This document shows positions 33,673-38,271 of a stretch of 38,271 nucleotides of DNA, piece after piece; position 1 is the stretch's first letter; each line of letters starts with the position of its first letter. The notes below the pieces were generated by a model that had not been told where the DNA came from, did not search any database, and was given only the letters and a program-made list of their open reading frames with translations. Location of the stretch: NCBI GenBank assembly GCA_009694085.1, contig SHVW01000012.1, forward strand, positions 1 to 38,271, given 5' to 3'. The stretch comes from Alphaproteobacteria bacterium. GTDB taxonomy: Bacteria > Pseudomonadota > Alphaproteobacteria > SHVW01. The translations under genes were made by a program, and so were the position numbers.

Positions 33673-35088
33673 ATGGCGGCGCAGGAAAAGGCCCGGTCAA
33701 AGGGCCTGACGCAATCCGAAGGCGATGTAAACTTATCGCCGCGCCGGCGTTCTTGGGCTGCGCACAGCTTGGATGCGCGAACCCAAGCCATGCTGGACGA
33801 GGATGCCCGGCTGTTTCTGCACCAGTCGCTGTCCTCGCCCTGCCTCAACGTGATCAAACGCGCCCAGGGCATCTGGATCGAGGACGTCCAGGGCCGGCGC
33901 TACATGGATTTCCATGGCAACAACGTCCACCACATCGGCTACGGCCATCCTCGGCTGGTCGAGGCGCTCAAGCGCCAGCTCGACGAGCTGCCCTTCACGC
34001 CGCGCCGCTTCACCGACGAGCCCGCCATCGCACTCGCGCGCAAATTGACCGAGATCGCGCCGGGCGATCTGAGCAAGGTGCTGTTCGCCACGGGCGGATC
34101 CGACGCCATCGAAATGGCGATCAAGCTGGCGCGGATCGCCACCGGGCGCTTCAAGACCGTGTCGTTCTGGGATTCCTTCCACGGCGCCGGCTTCGGCGCC
34201 TCCAGCGTGGGCGGCGAGGAGCTATTCCGCTCCCACGGCATCGGCCCGCTGCTGCCGGGCACCGAGCATGTAGCCCCCTTTGCCTGCTATCGCTGCCCCT
34301 ACGGTTACAAGGATCGGGACGGCCAACCCGATTTGGCCGTGTGCCGCACCACCTGCGCCAGCTTCGTGCGCTATGTGCTGGAGAAGGAAGGCGACGTGGC
34401 GGCCGTAATCGCGGAGCCCGTGCGCGCCGTGCCCTATTTACCGCCGCCCGGCTTCTGGGCCGAAGTGCGCCGGGCGTGCGACGACCATGGCGCGCTGCTC
34501 ATCTTCGACGAGATTCCCAACGGGCTGGGCAAGACCGGCCGCATGTTCACCGCCGAGCATGCCGGCGTGGTGCCCGATATCTTGGTCGTGGGCAAGGCGC
34601 TCGGCGGCGGCATCGTGCCGATCGCGGCGACCATCGCGCGGCCCGGTCTCGACGTCGCCGGCGACCGGGCGCTGGGCCATTACACCCACGAGAAGAACCC
34701 CTTCACCTGCCGCGCCGCGCTGACCACCATCGAGATCATTGAGGAAGAAGGATTGGTGGAAAACGCGGCCCGGGTCGGCGCCCATGCGCTGGTGCGACTC
34801 AACGAAATGAAAACACGCCATCCCCTGATCGGCGATGTGCGCGGCCTGGGCCTATTGATTGGCGTGGAACTGGTCAGCGACCGTGCCGTCAAGACGCCAG
34901 CCGCTGATGCGGCGGATTGGATGGTCTATTACGCGCTTGATCACGGTCTCAGCTTCAAAACCACCCAGGGCAACATATTGACCCTAACCCCACCGCTGAT
35001 CACCACGATCGCCAATATGGACCGGGCGCTCGATATCGTCGAGGACGGAATTGCGGCGATCGAAAGCGGTAAGGCGGATCTCGCTTAA
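33673..35088 (+). CDS. Class III PLP aminotransferase-fold enzyme, possibly PbfA-like
   Basis: This 471-residue fold-type I PLP enzyme has catalytic Lys308 in VGKALGGG, and the PLP-binding Asp279 in LIFDEIPNGLGKTG (the usual DEVQTGxGRTG differs). RRYMDFHGNNVHHIGYGHPRL, the FHGAGFGASSVGG block and the CYRCPYGY/CRTTC cysteines also occur. The FHGNNVH and IPNGLGKTG pattern reminds me of the group including (R)-1-hydroxy-2-aminoethylphosphonate ammonia-lyase (PbfA), but no phosphonate genes are near, so this remains tentative. GGGGGAG at 33659-33665 is properly spaced from ATG 33673, and only one base from the ATG at 33667. Its stop overlaps that of putA on the opposite strand. Confidence 0.8.
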   Translation: MAAQEKARSKGLTQSEGDVNLSPRRRSWAAHSLDARTQAMLDEDARLFLHQSLSSPCLNVIKRAQGIWIEDVQGRRYMDFHGNNVHHIGYGHPRLVEALKRQLDELPFTPRRFTDEPAIALARKLTEIAPGDLSKVLFATGGSDAIEMAIKLARIATGRFKTVSFWDSFHGAGFGASSVGGEELFRSHGIGPLLPGTEHVAPFACYRCPYGYKDRDGQPDLAVCRTTCASFVRYVLEKEGDVAAVIAEPVRAVPYLPPPGFWAEVRRACDDHGALLIFDEIPNGLGKTGRMFTAEHAGVVPDILVVGKALGGGIVPIAATIARPGLDVAGDRALGHYTHEKNPFTCRAALTTIEIIEEEGLVENAARVGAHALVRLNEMKTRHPLIGDVRGLGLLIGVELVSDRAVKTPAADAADWMVYYALDHGLSFKTTQGNILTLTPPLITTIANMDRALDIVEDGIAAIESGKADLA

Positions 35089-38000
35089 GTTTCTTCCTGC
35101 AACGACAGCAGGCTCGCGTTCCCGCCAGCGGCCGTGGTGTCGACCGACAGGGTACGCTCCGTCGCAAAGCGATGGAGATAGTGCGGCCCACCGGCCTTGG
35201 GGCCGGTGCCGGACAGGCCCTCGCCGCCGAAGGGCTGCACGCCGACGACCGCGCCGATCATGTTGCGGTTGACATAGGTGTTGCCCACGCCCATGCGCTC
35301 GACGATCCGGCGCACCGTGCCGTCGATCCGGCTGTGAATGCCGAGCGTCAGGCCATAGCCGGTGGCGGCCACCGCATCCAGAACCTGTTCCAGTCTATCG
35401 GCGCGAAAGCGAATGACATGCAAGATCGGACCGAACACCTCCTGGGTCAGCCGATCGAGCCGATCGATCTCGACCGCCAGCGGCGCGACGAAACTGCCAT
35501 GGGCCGTTGCCTCGGGCAGCGGGCAGCGATGGATGACGCGGCCTTCGGTGGCCATGCGCTGGGCGTGGCGCTCAAGCGCCGTCTTCGCCTCTTGATCGAT
35601 GACCGGGCCGACATCGGTAGCGAGCAGCCCGGGATCGCCGATGGACAGCTCGGCCATGGCGCCGGCCAGCATGGTCTCAATCCGGTCCGCCACATCCTCC
35701 TGGAGAAACAGCACGCGCAGGGCCGAGCAGCGTTGACCCGCGCTTTGAAAAGACGAGGTCACCACGTCGGCCACGACCTGCTCGGGCAGTGCCGAGCTGT
35801 CGACGATCATGGCGTTCTGCCCGCCGGTCTCCGCGATCAGTGGCACGATGGGCCCGTTTCGCGCGGCCAGCGCCCGAGCAATAGCGCGTGCCGTATCGGT
35901 CGAACCCGTAAAGGCAACGCCCGAAACTCGCGGGTCGGCGACAAGCGCCGCGCCGACGCTAGGTCCATCGCCGGGCAACAGATGAAGCGCGTCGGCCGGT
36001 ACGCCGGCGCGGTGCAACAGTTCAACCGCTAGCATGGCGATCAGCGGTGTCTGCTCCGCCGGCTTGGCAATGACCGCATTGCCGGCCGCGAGGGCCGCCG
36101 CCACCTGGCCCGTGAAGATGGCGAGCGGGAAGTTCCACGGGCTGATGCAGGCGAACACGCCGCGCGCGCGCAGGCTAAGCTCGTTGCGCTCGCCGGTCGG
36201 TCCGGGCAGCACGAGCGGCTGGGCGAAATCGGCTCGCGCGCGTTCGGCGTAGTAGCGGCAAAAATCGACGGCCTCGCGCAGTTCCGACACGGCGTCCGGG
36301 ATCGTCTTGCCCGCCTCGCGCACGGCAAGCGCCATCAGCTCGGCGCGATGGGACTCGAACAAATCCGCCGCGCGCTCCAAGACGGCGGCGCGCTGCTCGG
36401 CCGGGGTGGCATCCCAAGCCGGTCCGGCGCGCACGGCTCGCGCCAGCGCCAGGCCGACCTGCCGGCCATCGGCCCATTGCGCCTCGCCGACAATGCGCCG
36501 GCGGTCGCTCGGGTCCTTGACCACGACAGATTTGCCCGGCTGACGCACGCCGCCGACGAGTGGCGCCGCCTGCCAGCTTCGGCGTAAGGCGTCCTTCATT
36601 TCTGCCGCGATCGGGTCAAGCCGGGTCGGGTCACTGAGGTCGAGGCCACGCGAATTGCGCCGGGCGGCGCCATAGAGATCGGCCGGCAACGGGATGCGCG
36701 GATGGGGCTTGGCTGGCAGCCGGCGCATCCGCCCAATCGGATCGGCCACGATATCGGCGATCGGCAGTTTCTCGTCGACGATGCGGTTGACGAAGCTGGT
36801 ATTGGCGCCGTTCTCCAGCAGGCGGCGCACCAGATAGGCCAGTAAATCCTCGTGGCTGCCGACCGGTGCGTAAATCCGGCACGGCCGATCGAGCTTGTCG
36901 GCGCCAACGATTTGCTCATAGAGCGCCTCGCCCATACCGTGCAAACGCTGAAATTCGAAGGCCCGGCTGGTGCCCGCGAATTCCAGAATCGCGGCGACGG
37001 TGTGGGCGTTGTGCGTGGCGAACTGGGAAAAGAACGCATCGGGTGCGGCGAGCAGGCGGCGGGCGGCGGCAAGGTAGGACACATCGGTTGTCGCCTTGCG
37101 CGTGAAAACGGGATAGCCATCCATGCCGCGCTCCTGGCTGCGCTTGATCTCCGTGTCCCAATAGGCGCCCTTGACTAACCGAACCATCAGGGGCCGCCCG
37201 CAGCGCCGCGCCAGCGCGGCCAACCAGTCGATCGCGTGAGTCGCGCGCTTCTGATAGGCCTGGACCGCAAGCCCGAAGCCCCGCCAATCCGCCAGCGCCG
37301 GGTCACCGTGGATGGCCGCGACAACGTCGAGCGATAGATCGAGCCGGTCGGCCTCTTCGGCATCGACGGTGAAGCCGATATCATGGCGCCGAGCTGCCAG
37401 GGCCAGCGCCTTCAGGCGTGGCACTAGCTCGGTCATGACGCGCGCGCGTTGCGCGAACTCGTAACGTGGATGAATCGCCGACAGCTTGACCGAGATGCCC
37501 GGCCCTTCGATCGGCCCCCGCCCGGCGCTGGCGCGCCCGATTGCCTCGATCGCTTGTTCGTAGGCGCGCATGTAACGATCGGCGTCGGCCATGGTGCGCG
37601 CCGCCTCGCCCAGCATGTCGTAGGAATAGCGGTAGCCGCGTGCCTCCATCGGTTGGGCGCGCTCAAGGGCCTCGGCCATCGTGCGACCCATGACGAACTG
37701 ACGGCCGAGGATGCGCATGGCTTGGGTGACGGCTTGACGGATTACCGGCTCGCCCGAGCGTGCGATCATGCGTTTGAGCAGAGTCGAGAAATCCGATGCG
37801 CCGACATCGCCGAACCGGACAATGCGGCCGGTCAGCATGAGTGCCCAAGTCGATGCGTTGACGAACAGCGAGTCGCTGTGGCCGAGATGGCGGTCCCACT
37901 GGGCATTGCCAAGCTTGTCGCGGATCAACCGATCCGCCGTGTCGGCATCGGGGATGCGCAGAAGAGCTTCGGCCAGACACATGAGCACGACGCCTTCACG

Positions 38001-38234
38001 ACTGGACAGCTCATACTCGTTCAGGAAGGCATCGATACCGCCGGTGCCAACTCGACGCTGGCGCACCTCCGCGACCAGCCGGCGAGCGGCCTCAGCAATG
38101 CGATCGAGTTGATCGGCCGGCAGGTCGAGCTCAGCCAGCAACTCCTCCACGCGCGCCGTCTCATCCATTCGATAAGCGGCCGCCAAGGCAGCACGCGTAG
38201 GATCGGCTGCGGGAAGCGAGTTGGATAAAATCAT
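35085..38234 (-). CDS. putA: Bifunctional proline dehydrogenase / P5C dehydrogenase
   Basis: This 1049-residue flavoenzyme converts proline to glutamate in two steps. The PRODH barrel (about 150-490) shows RLVKGAYWDTEIKRSQ, FATHNAHTV, EFQRLHGMGEALYEQI and RRLLENGANTSFVNR. The P5C dehydrogenase domain (about 570-1010) has the SPWNFPLAIFTGQVAAALAAGN motif, FTGST, ETGGQNAMIVDSSALPEQVV, and catalytic Cys in FQSAGQRCSAL. It lacks the N-terminal ribbon-helix-helix DNA-binding domain and the extra C-terminal domain of E. coli PutA (1320 residues), as in short alphaproteobacterial PutAs. ATG 38234 lies close to the window edge and has no strong ribosome site. Its TAA shares the palindrome TTAA with the convergent aminotransferase stop. 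Confidence 0.95.
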   Translation of the reverse strand: MILSNSLPAADPTRAALAAAYRMDETARVEELLAELDLPADQLDRIAEAARRLVAEVRQRRVGTGGIDAFLNEYELSSREGVVLMCLAEALLRIPDADTADRLIRDKLGNAQWDRHLGHSDSLFVNASTWALMLTGRIVRFGDVGASDFSTLLKRMIARSGEPVIRQAVTQAMRILGRQFVMGRTMAEALERAQPMEARGYRYSYDMLGEAARTMADADRYMRAYEQAIEAIGRASAGRGPIEGPGISVKLSAIHPRYEFAQRARVMTELVPRLKALALAARRHDIGFTVDAEEADRLDLSLDVVAAIHGDPALADWRGFGLAVQAYQKRATHAIDWLAALARRCGRPLMVRLVKGAYWDTEIKRSQERGMDGYPVFTRKATTDVSYLAAARRLLAAPDAFFSQFATHNAHTVAAILEFAGTSRAFEFQRLHGMGEALYEQIVGADKLDRPCRIYAPVGSHEDLLAYLVRRLLENGANTSFVNRIVDEKLPIADIVADPIGRMRRLPAKPHPRIPLPADLYGAARRNSRGLDLSDPTRLDPIAAEMKDALRRSWQAAPLVGGVRQPGKSVVVKDPSDRRRIVGEAQWADGRQVGLALARAVRAGPAWDATPAEQRAAVLERAADLFESHRAELMALAVREAGKTIPDAVSELREAVDFCRYYAERARADFAQPLVLPGPTGERNELSLRARGVFACISPWNFPLAIFTGQVAAALAAGNAVIAKPAEQTPLIAMLAVELLHRAGVPADALHLLPGDGPSVGAALVADPRVSGVAFTGSTDTARAIARALAARNGPIVPLIAETGGQNAMIVDSSALPEQVVADVVTSSFQSAGQRCSALRVLFLQEDVADRIETMLAGAMAELSIGDPGLLATDVGPVIDQEAKTALERHAQRMATEGRVIHRCPLPEATAHGSFVAPLAVEIDRLDRLTQEVFGPILHVIRFRADRLEQVLDAVAATGYGLTLGIHSRIDGTVRRIVERMGVGNTYVNRNMIGAVVGVQPFGGEGLSGTGPKAGGPHYLHRFATERTLSVDTTAAGGNASLLSLQEET

Positions 38235-38271
38235 GACGTGTGGACATCCCCGGGGCGGTGCCGCCGGAGGC

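Noticed and set aside
1-38271. CRISPR arrays, tRNA or rRNA genes, IS transposases, prophage genes
   Set aside because: I looked through all intergenic gaps (none above 300 bases) and saw no regular repeat-spacer arrays, cloverleaf sequences or transposase/integrase motifs.

Overview
The window is GC-rich and densely coding. It looks like part of a chromosome from an alphaproteobacterium, plausibly a Rhodospirillales-type lineage. The strongest lineage marker is a MipZ division-site ATPase. The heterotetrameric sarcosine oxidase operon, the short PutA without a ribbon-helix-helix domain, the many GTG starts and GTGA/ATGA overlaps, and the palindromic elements agree with this. I see no rRNA, tRNA, CRISPR array, phage or insertion-sequence transposase. 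No gene-free stretch exceeds 300 bases.

Layout. (1) 35-1806: a HigB/HigA toxin-antitoxin pair, apparently leaderless, facing away from a stand-alone SIR2-family protein; this is a small defence-type patch. (2) 1905-9446: a GbdR-like AraC regulator, two tandem hairpin repeats, an orphan Bug-type periplasmic binding protein and a complete soxBDAG operon, forming a betaine/dimethylglycine/sarcosine catabolic locus. (3) 9498-10739: a small cyclic-nucleotide-binding (CNB) domain protein and a secreted VWA protein. (4) 10744-20327, all minus strand: two more CNB proteins, a molybdopterin oxidoreductase, mipZ, a VWA-like protein, a membrane J-domain protein, and galU-ugd-pmm/pgm for sugar-nucleotide supply. 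(5) 20472-25130, plus strand: FAD oxidoreductase, acyl-CoA ligase, MFS carrier and PPOX-class flavoprotein, probably one catabolic operon. (6) 25151-27692, minus strand: a nucleoside hydrolase between two paralogous CmcI-like methyltransferases. (7) 27838-32397: a glutamine-synthetase-like ligase, aldehyde dehydrogenase, iron-type alcohol dehydrogenase and MarC protein, suggesting gamma-glutamylation of an amino-alcohol. (8) 32551-38234: a Fur-box-controlled iron-binding protein, a class III aminotransferase-fold enzyme, and a convergent bifunctional putA.

The most unusual sequence-level observations are in regions 4 and 6. One CNB gene carries a 177-base element with inverted-repeat ends, flanked by CTAG, inserted exactly in frame (59 codons); its undisrupted neighbour paralogue shows the empty site. 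That neighbour itself has two in-frame stop codons near its N-terminus. A methyltransferase paralogue is intact except for one TGA exactly where its sister has Cys85. The nucleoside hydrolase keeps its complete catalytic N-terminus only if translation starts at a non-canonical ATT. Several biochemical themes recur: one-carbon and methylated-amine use (sox, GbdR-like), amine and amino-acid catabolism (GS-like/ALDH/ADH, putA, aminotransferase), and envelope or cell-cycle functions (mipZ, galU-ugd-pmm).
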